Of a DNA stretch of 64,000 nucleotides, positions 26,368-34,803 are shown piece after piece. The notes under the pieces are model-generated. The model had not been told where the DNA came from. It ran no database searches and saw only the letters and a list, made by a program, of their open reading frames with translations. This stretch comes from CBDAUN01 sp965214615 (GTDB lineage Bacteria; Pseudomonadota; Gammaproteobacteria; Arenicellales; JAJDZL01): the NCBI GenBank assembly GCA_965214615.1, contig OZ243952.1, positions 3,162,001 through 3,226,000 on the forward strand, read 5' to 3'. Position 1 is the first letter of the stretch; each line of letters starts with the position of its first letter. The position numbers and the translations under genes were made by a program.

Positions 26368-27681
26368 GTGCCTGTGGCTCAGCTGGCCGACCTGCGCGAT
26401 GTGCCTGCAACCGCAGGCAGTCCTGAATCGCTTCAGCATTATGAGCGCGCCCTGTTCCAGCGCCTCACCTACCGCGGAGGCACTCTCGACACGATTGAAC
26501 AGGCGCTTGGCGAAGATCCCGAGTTCGTCATGGGACACTGTCTGCGCGCCTACAGCCACCGGTCCCTGGGCAATGGAAATCCGACCGACGAGTTTCTCAG
26601 CGCCCTTGACCGCGCAGCCGCGGCCGCCGAACAGGGGAACGATCGCGAAAGAGCGCATGTGGCAGGCATCCGGGCCTGGTCCGAGGGACAATTTAGTCGC
26701 TCGATCGACATTGTCGAATCGATTCTGCTTGAGCATCCGCGCGATCTTCTGGCGCTGCAGGTCGCGCATATGGGCAATTTCTACATCGGACAAGCGCAGG
26801 GTCTGCGCGACAGCGCAGCGCGGGTGCTTCCAAGCTACGACGAAAGCGTGCCGGGATGCGGCTCCGTATACGGGATGCTCGCTTTCGGCCTCGAGGAGTG
26901 CAATGAATACGGCAAGGCCGAGGAATTCGGACGGCGCGCGGTGGAACTGAACCGCAGCGATGTGTGGGCCATGCACGCGGTCGCCCATGTGATGGAAATG
27001 CAGGGACGCCGCGAAGAAGGCATTCAATGGTACCGCTCCCGCAAATCCGACTGGACCGCAGCGGCGGACTTTCGCACCCACAACTACTGGCATTACTCGC
27101 TCTACCATCTGGATCTCGGCGATTATGCCGCTGTGCTTGATATCTACGACGAGGCGATGGCCGAGGCCGACGAGCCATTGGAACTGATTGACGCCGGCGC
27201 GATCCTGTGGCGCCTGCACCTGCTCGGCGTCGATACCGCAAATCGGTGGCAGGCGGTGGCCGACAAGTGGGAGGGCATGCTTCCGCGCTACGGCTTCTAC
27301 AGCTTCAACGACTGCCACTCAATCGTCGCCTTTGTCGGTTCCGGACGGCTCGATCGCGCGCAATTCGCACTTCGCGCCATGTCCGAATCCGCCGGCGGCA
27401 GCAGTGATTCCGCCTCGATCGTGCGCGAAGTCGGCTTGCCGGTCGCCGAAGCGTTCGTCGCTTTCGGCGAAGCCGATTACGGCAGGGCCGCAGAATTGCT
27501 CGCAAGCGTACGCGACCGCGCGCACCGCTTCGGCGGCAGCCATGCGCAGCGCGACATACTGGCGCGAACCCTGATCGAATCGGCGATTCGGTCGGGAAAC
27601 CGCGACTTCGCCCGCACTCTGATTTGCGAACGTCGCCAAAGCGGCCGGCACATCCCGCCGAAGTGGCGTTGCGCCCTGTAG
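26368..27681 (+). CDS. TTC38-like tetratricopeptide repeat protein
   Basis: 437 residues from GTG 26368, six bases after ccmD. TPR-like helix pairs run through the length, with the TTC38 features VMGHCLRAYSHRSLG near residue 54 and VWAMHAVAHVMEMQGRREEGIQWY near 205. No signal peptide, so cytosolic. The family is found in bacteria and animals but has no established biochemical function. The tight spacing suggests it is transcribed with ccmABCD. Confidence 0.8.
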   Translation: MPVAQLADLRDVPATAGSPESLQHYERALFQRLTYRGGTLDTIEQALGEDPEFVMGHCLRAYSHRSLGNGNPTDEFLSALDRAAAAAEQGNDRERAHVAGIRAWSEGQFSRSIDIVESILLEHPRDLLALQVAHMGNFYIGQAQGLRDSAARVLPSYDESVPGCGSVYGMLAFGLEECNEYGKAEEFGRRAVELNRSDVWAMHAVAHVMEMQGRREEGIQWYRSRKSDWTAAADFRTHNYWHYSLYHLDLGDYAAVLDIYDEAMAEADEPLELIDAGAILWRLHLLGVDTANRWQAVADKWEGMLPRYGFYSFNDCHSIVAFVGSGRLDRAQFALRAMSESAGGSSDSASIVREVGLPVAEAFVAFGEADYGRAAELLASVRDRAHRFGGSHAQRDILARTLIESAIRSGNRDFARTLICERRQSGRHIPPKWRCAL

Positions 27682-27821
27682 GCTTCAATCCCTCGGCGCA
27701 AGGCGCGCCTGCCATGCCGGATTCAACTGCGTCCGACGCACAGCCAGGTAGCAGCCGACACCTGCTTGACCTTTCTTTCAGTCGCCGTCCTGCATTTATT
27801 TCCCGCCAGCGCGAGTTCTCA

Positions 27822-27869
27822 CAGATAAAAAAATTTTTAATTGACTTGCGCAAGCAAAAAATATATGCT
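27822..27869 (+). promoter_or_regulatory. Promoter with A/T-rich upstream element and CTTGCGCAAG palindrome
   Basis: TTGACT (27841-27846) and TATGCT (27864-27869) are exactly 17 bases apart. The 19 bases upstream are nearly all A/T, like an UP element. A perfect 10-bp palindrome CTTGCGCAAG (27845-27854) overlaps the -35 hexamer and spacer and could be an operator. First gene downstream is the cupredoxin-like gene that opens the oxidase cluster. Confidence 0.65.
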
Positions 27870-27968
27870 TGATTCAAATCGGTACAGACGGCACGAAGTT
27901 GCAGCGCATGCGAACAGGTGAAACCGTCCGGCACCGGCAAAGACAAACAGACTGTAAGGGAGGCAAAA

Positions 27969-28679
27969 ATGCGTTTGGTAAGTTTGGTTTTCGGCTTTAT
28001 TTTGGCCATTCCTCTTTCTTTCAATGCCTATGCGGCCAAATATCAGGAAGGCGAAGTCGCCGGCGGCGGCACGATTCAGGGCGTTGTCAAGTACAACGGC
28101 CCGGTCAAGACCAGAACTGTTCTGCCAACCAAGGACAAGGATGTATGCGGCTCTCCTAGAAAGGAGGCTCTGATCACCGTTGGCGATGGCGGCGCAGTTA
28201 AGGACAGCGTCGTATTCGTCGAAGGCATTGCAAGCGGCAAGGCGTGGGGCGATATGCCGCGTCCTGTGATTAACAATGTCGACTGCGTGTTCGAACCGCG
28301 GGTGCAGGTGGCAAAGCGCGGCAAGGCCGACATCCTCAATAGCGATCCCGTTCTGCACAACACTCATGGCTACTACGGCAAGCAAACCGCATTCAACGTG
28401 GCGCTGCCGATCAAGGATGCCAAGGTGACAAAGATTCTTCGCAAGACCGGAGAGCTCAAGGTCGATTGCGATGCCCACGGCTGGATGCTCGGATGGGTCT
28501 ATGTCGTGGACAATCCCTACTACATGCAGACCGGCGCAGACGGCTCATTCACGATCTCCGACGTGCCAGCCGGAGACTACGAACTGAGCATCTGGCAGGA
28601 AATGCTCGGCGTAACCAAGGTTCCAGTGTCGGTCAAGGCCGGCGAGACCACTACGATGGAGGTGGAACTCGGCACCTAG
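27969..28679 (+). CDS. Periplasmic cupredoxin-like protein with carboxypeptidase-regulatory-like region
   Basis: 236 residues from ATG 27969 with GGGAGG upstream and a signal peptide ending near NAYA. Residues about 115-182 look like a type-1 copper site: His130, Cys167, His170 and Met173 (LHNTH ... VDCDAHGWM), ligand spacing 37-3-3. Residues 185-236 (GSFTISDVPAGDYELSIW) resemble a carboxypeptidase regulatory-like beta sandwich. It may pass electrons to the oxidase downstream or act in copper handling. A second protein at 38009-38749 has the same ligand spacing. Confidence 0.7.
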   Translation: MRLVSLVFGFILAIPLSFNAYAAKYQEGEVAGGGTIQGVVKYNGPVKTRTVLPTKDKDVCGSPRKEALITVGDGGAVKDSVVFVEGIASGKAWGDMPRPVINNVDCVFEPRVQVAKRGKADILNSDPVLHNTHGYYGKQTAFNVALPIKDAKVTKILRKTGELKVDCDAHGWMLGWVYVVDNPYYMQTGADGSFTISDVPAGDYELSIWQEMLGVTKVPVSVKAGETTTMEVELGT

Positions 28680-28790
28680 CATTTCGGCACAGCCGACTCT
28701 TGCACCTCCGGGGCGCTTTGCAGCGCCGCGGGGCGGGCAAATCAGAACAATAACGATATAGCAACACACCATCATAAGGAGGGCATAGCT

Positions 28791-29900
28791 ATGCAAGATA
28801 AGAAAGTTCACAGCGATCTCAGGGGCGGGCTGGATATCACCCGGCGCACGTTTCTGCACAAGTCGCTATTGTCAGGAGGTGCCGTTGCCGCGGGCAGTGC
28901 GGTCGGAGTCTTTCAGACCCTGACTTCAATGAGCGTCGCAAACGCCGCAATGAGCGAGCCGTTCTCGTTCGCATGGGTATCAGATACGCATCTGTATCCG
29001 CGCGAATTGAACCAACGCTTCATTGACAAGGCGAGTCGCGCGTTCGCGGAAGTGCAGGCCATGGGGGACAAGCTCGACTTCATGATGTTTGGAGGCGACT
29101 TGGCACAGCTCGGCGATCCGGTTGAGATCGAACTGGGCGCAGAATTGCTGCAGGAAGTGACGATTCCGAAGCATTTCATCCCGGGCGAGCACGACTGGTA
29201 TCTGGACATGGGTGAAAGCTGGAACAGCCATTTTGGCGAATCACCCTGGCAATTTGATCACAAAGGTGTGAAAATTATCGGTTTGGATACGGTCGGCAAT
29301 GCGCCGGACTACTGGTCGGCAAGAGGCATGACAAACCATGAGCGAATGGGCGCCATGTCCGCGCTGGACGGATCGCAGGCCGGACCTTGGTCCGGGCTCG
29401 GCTCGGCACAGCGTCAATGGCTGTCTGCCGCGCTTTCGGATGTCGCGTCCGATGCTCCCATCATCATTTTCAGCCACACGCCGCTGTGGGAGTGCTACGC
29501 ACCATGGAATTTCTGGGTTCGCGACTGGCGCGAAGTGCATGAGATTCTAGCGCCGTACTCCAATGTCACCAACATCCATGGCCACGTGCATCAGCCGCTC
29601 TACAACGAGATCGGCGGAATGCGCAGCATTGGACAGCTGGCGACATCCTGGCCGTGGCCGTATGCTCCCGAAGGAGTGCCCGCCCTTACCCAGCCTATGC
29701 TGCGCGTAGACCCCGGCGATCACTTCGACGGAGTAGGATGGAGCAAGCTGGCGATGGGCGACATGATGGACGTCGAGTACATGATGTGGCGCGAGCAAGT
29801 GTTTGCCGATCCCAATTCCCGGGTTGACTCGGGAACTGGCGACAATGTCAATCAGAGGCTTTCACCGCGTATCGCAGATCGCGGCTGGACTGGCGATTAA
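28791..29900 (+). CDS. Tat-exported calcineurin-like metallophosphoesterase
   Basis: 369 residues with AAGGAGG before the ATG and a twin-arginine signal (TRRTFLHKSLL) near residue 18. Metal-binding motifs run in order: WVSDTHLYP, MFGGDLAQLGD, IPGEHDWYLD, FSHTPLWE and NIHGHVHQP. The usual GNHD motif reads GEHD. It lies between cupredoxin and cytochrome genes, so it may act on a periplasmic substrate linked to this respiratory system; substrate unknown. Confidence 0.82.
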   Translation: MQDKKVHSDLRGGLDITRRTFLHKSLLSGGAVAAGSAVGVFQTLTSMSVANAAMSEPFSFAWVSDTHLYPRELNQRFIDKASRAFAEVQAMGDKLDFMMFGGDLAQLGDPVEIELGAELLQEVTIPKHFIPGEHDWYLDMGESWNSHFGESPWQFDHKGVKIIGLDTVGNAPDYWSARGMTNHERMGAMSALDGSQAGPWSGLGSAQRQWLSAALSDVASDAPIIIFSHTPLWECYAPWNFWVRDWREVHEILAPYSNVTNIHGHVHQPLYNEIGGMRSIGQLATSWPWPYAPEGVPALTQPMLRVDPGDHFDGVGWSKLAMGDMMDVEYMMWREQVFADPNSRVDSGTGDNVNQRLSPRIADRGWTGD

Positions 29901-29920
29901 CCCTTAGAGAGGAAGTCACA

Positions 29921-30364
29921 ATGAAAAACACTAAACTGTTGACAGCCATTACGGCGCTGCTGTGTGTTTCGCTGGCGTTCGTCTTTATGGTGAATCGCGT
30001 ATCCGCGCACAAAGTGGCACACGATGCCGAAACGTTGCAGGCCTTTGACGACGCCTTTATGGAGCAAGTCATCCTTGGTGATGATCTGTTTCACGGAGGC
30101 ACCATGCCGGGAATTAATCTTTCCAATACAGGCATGGCGTGCGCAATGTGCCATCCATTCTCGTCGGACGTTCACCCGCATGAGTATCCAAAGTTCCAGG
30201 AGCAAATGAGCGAATTCGCAACTTTGCGTGACATGATCAACTGGTGCATTGAGAAACCCAATGAGGGCGTGAAGATCGATCCCGACGGCGATGCGATGAA
30301 AGCGCTTGAAGCGTATATTTACTGGTCGAATCGCGGTTCAGTTCTTGATCCCGGCCGCCATTAG
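29921..30364 (+). CDS. Monoheme cytochrome c resembling SoxA/TsdA heme domain
   Basis: 147 residues, signal peptide or anchor at the N-terminus, one heme site CAMCH at residues 74-78. The following RDMINWCIEKP (Cys109) and MKALEAYIYWSNRG resemble the SoxA/TsdA domain in which a Cys is the distal heme ligand. Those proteins oxidise or conjugate thiosulfate; here only one such domain exists. It follows the phosphoesterase gene by 20 bases. Function in sulfur chemistry is inference. Confidence 0.72.
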   Translation: MKNTKLLTAITALLCVSLAFVFMVNRVSAHKVAHDAETLQAFDDAFMEQVILGDDLFHGGTMPGINLSNTGMACAMCHPFSSDVHPHEYPKFQEQMSEFATLRDMINWCIEKPNEGVKIDPDGDAMKALEAYIYWSNRGSVLDPGRH

Positions 30365-30579
30365 CATTTGTTGCGAGGTACCACTGCAAGCCAGGGACGG
30401 CTTGCCTGCCTCGTAGCACTAGTTTCCATAGGCGCTCGCTTGGCCGATATGGAACGGTCATCGGGCGCCTTTGTTTTTGCATCCGTGCATGCATGCGAAT
30501 CGATACTCCCTGTTTGCAGATACAGCCCATGCGAAGGCGCAGCCGGAAGTTCAGAACACAAAGTTCGGAGTAGAAATCA

Positions 30580-31494
30580 GTGAAAAAATTAGTTGTTACC
30601 GTATCCCTGGTCGTGATCGTCGGACTCACCGCAGTGGTGACGCTCACGTTGCAAACCGCCGGCGGAAAGGCGCGCGCGCCAGGTGAAATGACTTTCTTCG
30701 ACTACCCTGCTACGACCGGGAATATCGAGCCGGTAAGTGACGGTATTCCGGTTACGCCGAAGCTGATCGAATACGGCGAGTGGGTATTTCGCGGACTGTG
30801 CATCGGCTGCCATGGCACCGCAGGGGATGGAAACGGCGCCGTGTGGGAACTCGGCGACGTCTATGCGCGCGAGCACAAGCTGCCGCGGCGCCCAAGGGAT
30901 TTTACCGAAGCGGTCTTCAAGCTTCGCTCGACGCCAAGCGGATCGCTGCCGACCGACGCAGACCTTTTCCGCTCCATTTCGCGCGGCCTCGTGGTTGACC
31001 ACGACATGCCGTCATTCAAATTTCTGCCCGAACGCGACCGCTGGGCGGTGGTTGCCTATATCAAGACCTTTTCGGATCGCTGGGAAGAAGAGGCCGAGTG
31101 GCAGGAAGACCCGATTCCCGTGACAGACCCGCCGGCGCCGACCGCCGAGATGATTACCGCAGGAGCGGGGGTCTACGAACTGATGCAGTGCAAGGAGTGC
31201 CACGGCGCGACTGGAAAGGGCGACGGCCCTTCGGCGCCGGGACTTGAAGACGACAGCGGCCTGCCCATTGTCCCGCGGGACTTCAGCGATGCCGCTCAGT
31301 TTGTCGGCTCCAGTGACCCCAAGGGCGTGTATCAGACATTTACAACCGGATTCGACGGAACCCCGATGCCGTCGTTCGCCGACTTTCTTGACGAGCAGCA
31401 GCGCTGGCAGCTGGTGTGGTACGTCATTTCGCTACGCCCCAGCTTCGATCTCGAGCAATGGCGCGAAAAAATTCTGCAGTCTGAAGATTCGTGA
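30580..31494 (+). CDS. Membrane-anchored diheme cytochrome c
   Basis: 304 residues from GTG 30580; N-terminal helix (VTVSLVVIVGLTAVVTLTL) then two cytochrome c domains with CIGCH near residue 74 and CKECH near 206. Candidate Met ligands are in HDMPSFKFL and GTPMPSFADFL. Likely a periplasmic electron carrier to the oxidase. About 215 bases separate it from the previous gene, enough for a separate promoter. Confidence 0.82.
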   Translation: MKKLVVTVSLVVIVGLTAVVTLTLQTAGGKARAPGEMTFFDYPATTGNIEPVSDGIPVTPKLIEYGEWVFRGLCIGCHGTAGDGNGAVWELGDVYAREHKLPRRPRDFTEAVFKLRSTPSGSLPTDADLFRSISRGLVVDHDMPSFKFLPERDRWAVVAYIKTFSDRWEEEAEWQEDPIPVTDPPAPTAEMITAGAGVYELMQCKECHGATGKGDGPSAPGLEDDSGLPIVPRDFSDAAQFVGSSDPKGVYQTFTTGFDGTPMPSFADFLDEQQRWQLVWYVISLRPSFDLEQWREKILQSEDS

Positions 31495-31554
31495 TTGCAA
31501 GGTGAGCTGTCCGCTTCAATATTCGGCCGAAATTGATGACCAAGATATTTGCAA

Positions 31555-31983
31555 ATGATCAATTACTGGCTGATTCCTTCCGGGCTTGGGTTCGCGGTGC
31601 TGCTCGCATGGCTGGTCATCGCCGCCCTGCCGGGCGACGATGCGCAGCTGCACACCGCGCCGCATGTGCTGCACGAGCAATTGCCGCAGCAGTCCAGCCT
31701 GGCCGAATTGGAGCGCGGACGCAGCTACTACGTGCAAATCTGCCAGTCCTGCCACGGCGCATTCGGCGACGGGCGGGGCGAATGGAGCTACCGGATGGTG
31801 CCTCGTCCTTCGGACCTCTCATCTTCCGCTGTGCAGGCAAAATCCGACGAGCAATTGCAGCACATTATCCGAAACGGAATCCCCGGGACCGCGATGCGCG
31901 GCTGGGAATCGAGCCTCAACGCTGCGCAGCAGCGTCAAGTTGTGGCCTATATTCGATATCTGGCGCACGGCGCCAATTCATGA
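31555..31983 (+). CDS. Membrane-anchored monoheme cytochrome c
   Basis: 142 residues from ATG 31555 (a TTG six bases upstream is in frame). One N-terminal helix (WLIPSGLGFAVLLAWLVIAAL), heme site CQSCH near residue 64 and distal Met in IPGTAMRGWES. Lies four bases before the subunit-I-like fragment gene, so probably cotranscribed with the oxidase. Confidence 0.8.
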   Translation: MINYWLIPSGLGFAVLLAWLVIAALPGDDAQLHTAPHVLHEQLPQQSSLAELERGRSYYVQICQSCHGAFGDGRGEWSYRMVPRPSDLSSSAVQAKSDEQLQHIIRNGIPGTAMRGWESSLNAAQQRQVVAYIRYLAHGANS

Positions 31984-31987
31984 TCCG

Positions 31988-32581
31988 ATGAGCGAACTGA
32001 CCGGAAATATTGCCCAGCCCGGCATCGAGGCGTCTACGATGGCCAATGCCGAGCCGGCTGCTGCAACCGATACTGCAATCGTGCTTAGATTCCTGGTGCT
32101 GTCGGTGGCGCATCTTTTTGTCGGCACCGTGCAAGGCGTGGTGCAGACCTTTCCCGATGTCGCCCAGTGGATTCGCGAGGCCGGACCGGCCGGACACCTG
32201 ATCGACCCGCTCGCGCATGCGCATATTAATCTTGTCGGGGGCGTGACGATGGCGATAATGGGCATCTTCTACTACCTGCTGCCAAGATTGCTCAAGCGCC
32301 CGGTTTTCAGCAGCGTCCTTTCGAATGCGTCGTTTTGGTTTTCGACACTCGGCGTATTGGGTTTTTTCAGCTCGCTGGTCTACCTCGGCATTGTCGAAGG
32401 CAACATGATTCACAGCGGCATGACATACGGCCAGGCTCTGGAAGCGGTCGGTCCGGTGCATCATCTGCTGATCGTGTCGACGGCTTTCGTAATGGGCTTC
32501 GGCTACTGGATTTTTATCGCCAACATACTACTGACCATATTTAATCGGCAAGGAGGACAGCGACATGCACCGACTGCTTAA
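31988..32581 (+). CDS. Truncated heme-copper oxidase subunit I-like membrane protein
   Basis: 197 residues, about five helices. PLAHAHINLVGGVTMAIMGIFYYLLPRLLKRPVF aligns by eye with the last third of the CcoN-like protein downstream (AHAHLALLGF...IYYGLPKLLKREL), and continues to GPVHHLLIVSTAF. It lacks the CuB helices, so it cannot be a catalytic subunit alone; His residues could hold one heme b. It may be a separate electron-transfer subunit descended from subunit I. Confidence 0.65.
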   Translation: MSELTGNIAQPGIEASTMANAEPAAATDTAIVLRFLVLSVAHLFVGTVQGVVQTFPDVAQWIREAGPAGHLIDPLAHAHINLVGGVTMAIMGIFYYLLPRLLKRPVFSSVLSNASFWFSTLGVLGFFSSLVYLGIVEGNMIHSGMTYGQALEAVGPVHHLLIVSTAFVMGFGYWIFIANILLTIFNRQGGQRHAPTA

Positions 32582-32783
32582 TTTTTTGTATACCGGCTTC
32601 ATTGTCGGAGTCGGACTCGGTACCGTATTTCAGCTGTGCCTGCTGCCATTGCTCGGAATGCGGGTTCACGAGGACTGGACCGGACTGCTGGTGTGGGGGT
32701 TCGTAATCTCGATCGGCACCGGTGTCGTTTCAGCGCTGAGTTTCTGGTTCATGAACAGTATGATGGTCAAGCAAGGCAAGTAG
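32565..32783 (+). CDS. Small two-helix membrane protein of the oxidase cluster
   Basis: 72 residues, two hydrophobic segments (FLYTGFIVGVGLGTVFQLCLLPLL and LLVWGFVISIGTGVVSALSFW). Overlaps the previous gene by 17 bases, with AAGGAGG inside that gene's end. No family recognised; likely a structural subunit. Confidence 0.6.
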   Translation: MHRLLNFLYTGFIVGVGLGTVFQLCLLPLLGMRVHEDWTGLLVWGFVISIGTGVVSALSFWFMNSMMVKQGK

Positions 32784-32811
32784 CTCACGTAGCTTTTAGC
32801 GGAGTAGCACA

Positions 32812-34224
32812 ATGGTTGTGGATTTTTTAACAAAGAATGATTACGCGGAAGGAACAGCTGCAAAGCATTTTTTCTTTTCGTCGATCGTAATGCTGAACAT
32901 TGGCGTCTTTCTCGCCTTGATCACATCGATGCGTCTGGCCTGGCCGGATGTGTTTCCCAACGACATCCCGTGGCTGCATTTCGGCCGGGTGCGTCCGGTG
33001 CACGTGCACTTTGTGATCTTCGGCTGGATATCGATGGCATTCGCAGGCGCCATGTGCTACATGTCGCCGGCGCTGTGCAAGACCAAGCTTTGGAGCGAAA
33101 AGCTCGGCGTATGGAATTGCTGGGCGTGGAATTTCGGCATGGCGGCGGTGTTTTTCACCCTCATCAACGGCATGACGTCGGGGCGCGAGTATCAGGACCT
33201 GATCTGGCCGCTGGATGTCTACGTTCTGCTTTTCATATTTGCACCGCTGGCGCTCAACATCTGGATGACCATGCTGGACCGCCAGACGAAGGGACTGTAT
33301 GTGACAATGTGGTTCTTCGGCGCATCGCTGCTGTTCATCATTCTGAGCTATTTCATCGGCGCGCTGCCGGACCTGTTTCCGGTGACCGGACTGGCCGAAG
33401 CCTATATGACGTGGTGGCATGCACACAACATTCTCGGATTGTGGATCACCCCGGTGTCTGCGGCGATCGCCTACTACATCATTCCGAAGATTTCCGGCAA
33501 TACGCTTTACAGCCACAAGATCGGCCATCTTCACTTCTGGTCGATAGCGGCTTTCTACTCGACTCCGGGCGCCCATCACCTGATGGGAGCGCCGATTCCC
33601 GAATGGCTGAAGTCGTTCGCTTCGGTTTCCGGCGTCCTCATCATGATTCCCGCCTTGGCGTTTGTCGTGAACATGCTGATGACCATGAAGGACAAGTGGT
33701 GGATGTATACCAAGAGCATCCCATTGCAGTGGGCGCTGACCGGGGTGCTGTTTGCCATCCCGCTGAACATTCAGGGCGCGTTCCAGCAAACCCGCTCTCT
33801 GAACTGGTATATCCATGGAACGCACTGGATCGTGGCGCATGCGCATCTGGCGCTGCTGGGGTTTTCAAGCTTCATTGAAATCGGCGCGATCTACTATGGC
33901 TTGCCGAAGCTGCTGAAGCGCGAGCTGTACAGCCCGTTTCTTGCGCGGCTGCATTTTTGGATGATGGCGATCGGCTTTCTCGGATTCTGGGCGGTGCTCA
34001 CTGCGGCCGGACTGGTGCAAGGCGCAGCCAAAGTGTATGAGATTCCCTACATCCAGTCGGTGGTGGCCACGCATCCCTACATGGTCGGACGCGTCATCTT
34101 CGGCTCGCTGATTATTTTTGCACAGCCGATATTCCTGTACAACATGTACATGACAGCCCGATACGGCAAGAAGATTACAACGGAGCCTGCACGCGGCGCA
34201 GCGGCTGCGCACGCGGCCGGATAG
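32812..34224 (+). CDS. ccoN: cbb3-type cytochrome c oxidase subunit I (CcoN-like)
   Basis: 470 residues, twelve helices. Ligand pattern of C-type heme-copper oxidases is complete: low-spin heme His in HVHF (residues 64-66), CuB His205 (WWHAHN), His255-His256 (GAHH) with Tyr249 six residues before, matching the cross-linked Tyr of cbb3 enzymes, and HAH at 343-345 for the two hemes. NO reductases lack that Tyr, so oxygen reduction is favoured. The Glu of the usual FEGP motif aligns with Gln321 here. Confidence 0.88.
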   Translation: MVVDFLTKNDYAEGTAAKHFFFSSIVMLNIGVFLALITSMRLAWPDVFPNDIPWLHFGRVRPVHVHFVIFGWISMAFAGAMCYMSPALCKTKLWSEKLGVWNCWAWNFGMAAVFFTLINGMTSGREYQDLIWPLDVYVLLFIFAPLALNIWMTMLDRQTKGLYVTMWFFGASLLFIILSYFIGALPDLFPVTGLAEAYMTWWHAHNILGLWITPVSAAIAYYIIPKISGNTLYSHKIGHLHFWSIAAFYSTPGAHHLMGAPIPEWLKSFASVSGVLIMIPALAFVVNMLMTMKDKWWMYTKSIPLQWALTGVLFAIPLNIQGAFQQTRSLNWYIHGTHWIVAHAHLALLGFSSFIEIGAIYYGLPKLLKRELYSPFLARLHFWMMAIGFLGFWAVLTAAGLVQGAAKVYEIPYIQSVVATHPYMVGRVIFGSLIIFAQPIFLYNMYMTARYGKKITTEPARGAAAAHAAG

Positions 34225-34248
34225 CCGGATTCAGCGGAGGATACGCAC

Positions 34249-34770
34249 ATGCCGAAATATGTAATTGGAGCAGTCCTGCTGGTACTGGTGATTTTTTCTT
34301 CGATTGCGATCACGATCATCGGCGGTTCAACCCATATGAGCCAGATACAGCCGAACGAGTTTGCAAAGGAAAAAGCCGCCATGATGGGGCACAGCGCCTG
34401 GACTATTCACGATCCGTGGATGAAGGGCAACGATTCGCCGACGATGGCAGGAAAAGGCAAGAAGATTTTTATCCGCGAAGGATGCTGGTGGTGCCATACC
34501 CTGCTTCCGGAACAGACTCAGGACTGGACGTATTTCGGCGAACCTCCGAAGGCGCGCGATGTCCAGTGGGAGGCGCCCAGCCTGTTCGGGTCTGACCGCA
34601 AGGCTCCGGATCTGCTGCATATCGCCAGCCGAAATCGCGTCAAGGCGTGGCACTACGTGCATCACAGAGATCCGCGCGCAGTGACACCAGGCTCGATCAT
34701 GCCGGCATTCGTGCATCTTACCGACGATGAGCTTGATGCGATAATCGCTTTTCTAGACACCTTGAAGTAG
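34249..34770 (+). CDS. ccoO: cbb3-type oxidase monoheme subunit (CcoO-like)
   Basis: 173 residues with an N-terminal anchor and heme site CWWCH near residue 78, then APDLLHIASRNRVKAWHYVHHRDPRAVTPGSIMPAF, which follows the CcoO pattern GPDL...W...HL.DPR...P.SIMP with the Met ligand. Shorter than the usual 200 residues. GGAGG-like site before the ATG; 24 bases after ccoN. Confidence 0.83.
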   Translation: MPKYVIGAVLLVLVIFSSIAITIIGGSTHMSQIQPNEFAKEKAAMMGHSAWTIHDPWMKGNDSPTMAGKGKKIFIREGCWWCHTLLPEQTQDWTYFGEPPKARDVQWEAPSLFGSDRKAPDLLHIASRNRVKAWHYVHHRDPRAVTPGSIMPAFVHLTDDELDAIIAFLDTLK

Positions 34771-34803
34771 CCGTGCACGGCGCAATCATAAGGAGAGACA
34801 ACC

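Noticed and set aside
26056..27318. 420-codon open frame on the minus strand
   Set aside because: Antisense to ccmC and the TPR gene, both of which have recognisable families.
32827..33846. 339-codon open frame on the minus strand
   Set aside because: Antisense to the CcoN-like gene whose metal ligands are all identifiable.
32812..34224. Subunit I as a cNOR-type nitric oxide reductase, suggested by NorQ/NorD
   Set aside because: Tyr249 before the His pair is retained, no WVEG-type Glu follows His205, and a CcoO homologue is adjacent; oxygen reductase is preferred, though not proven.
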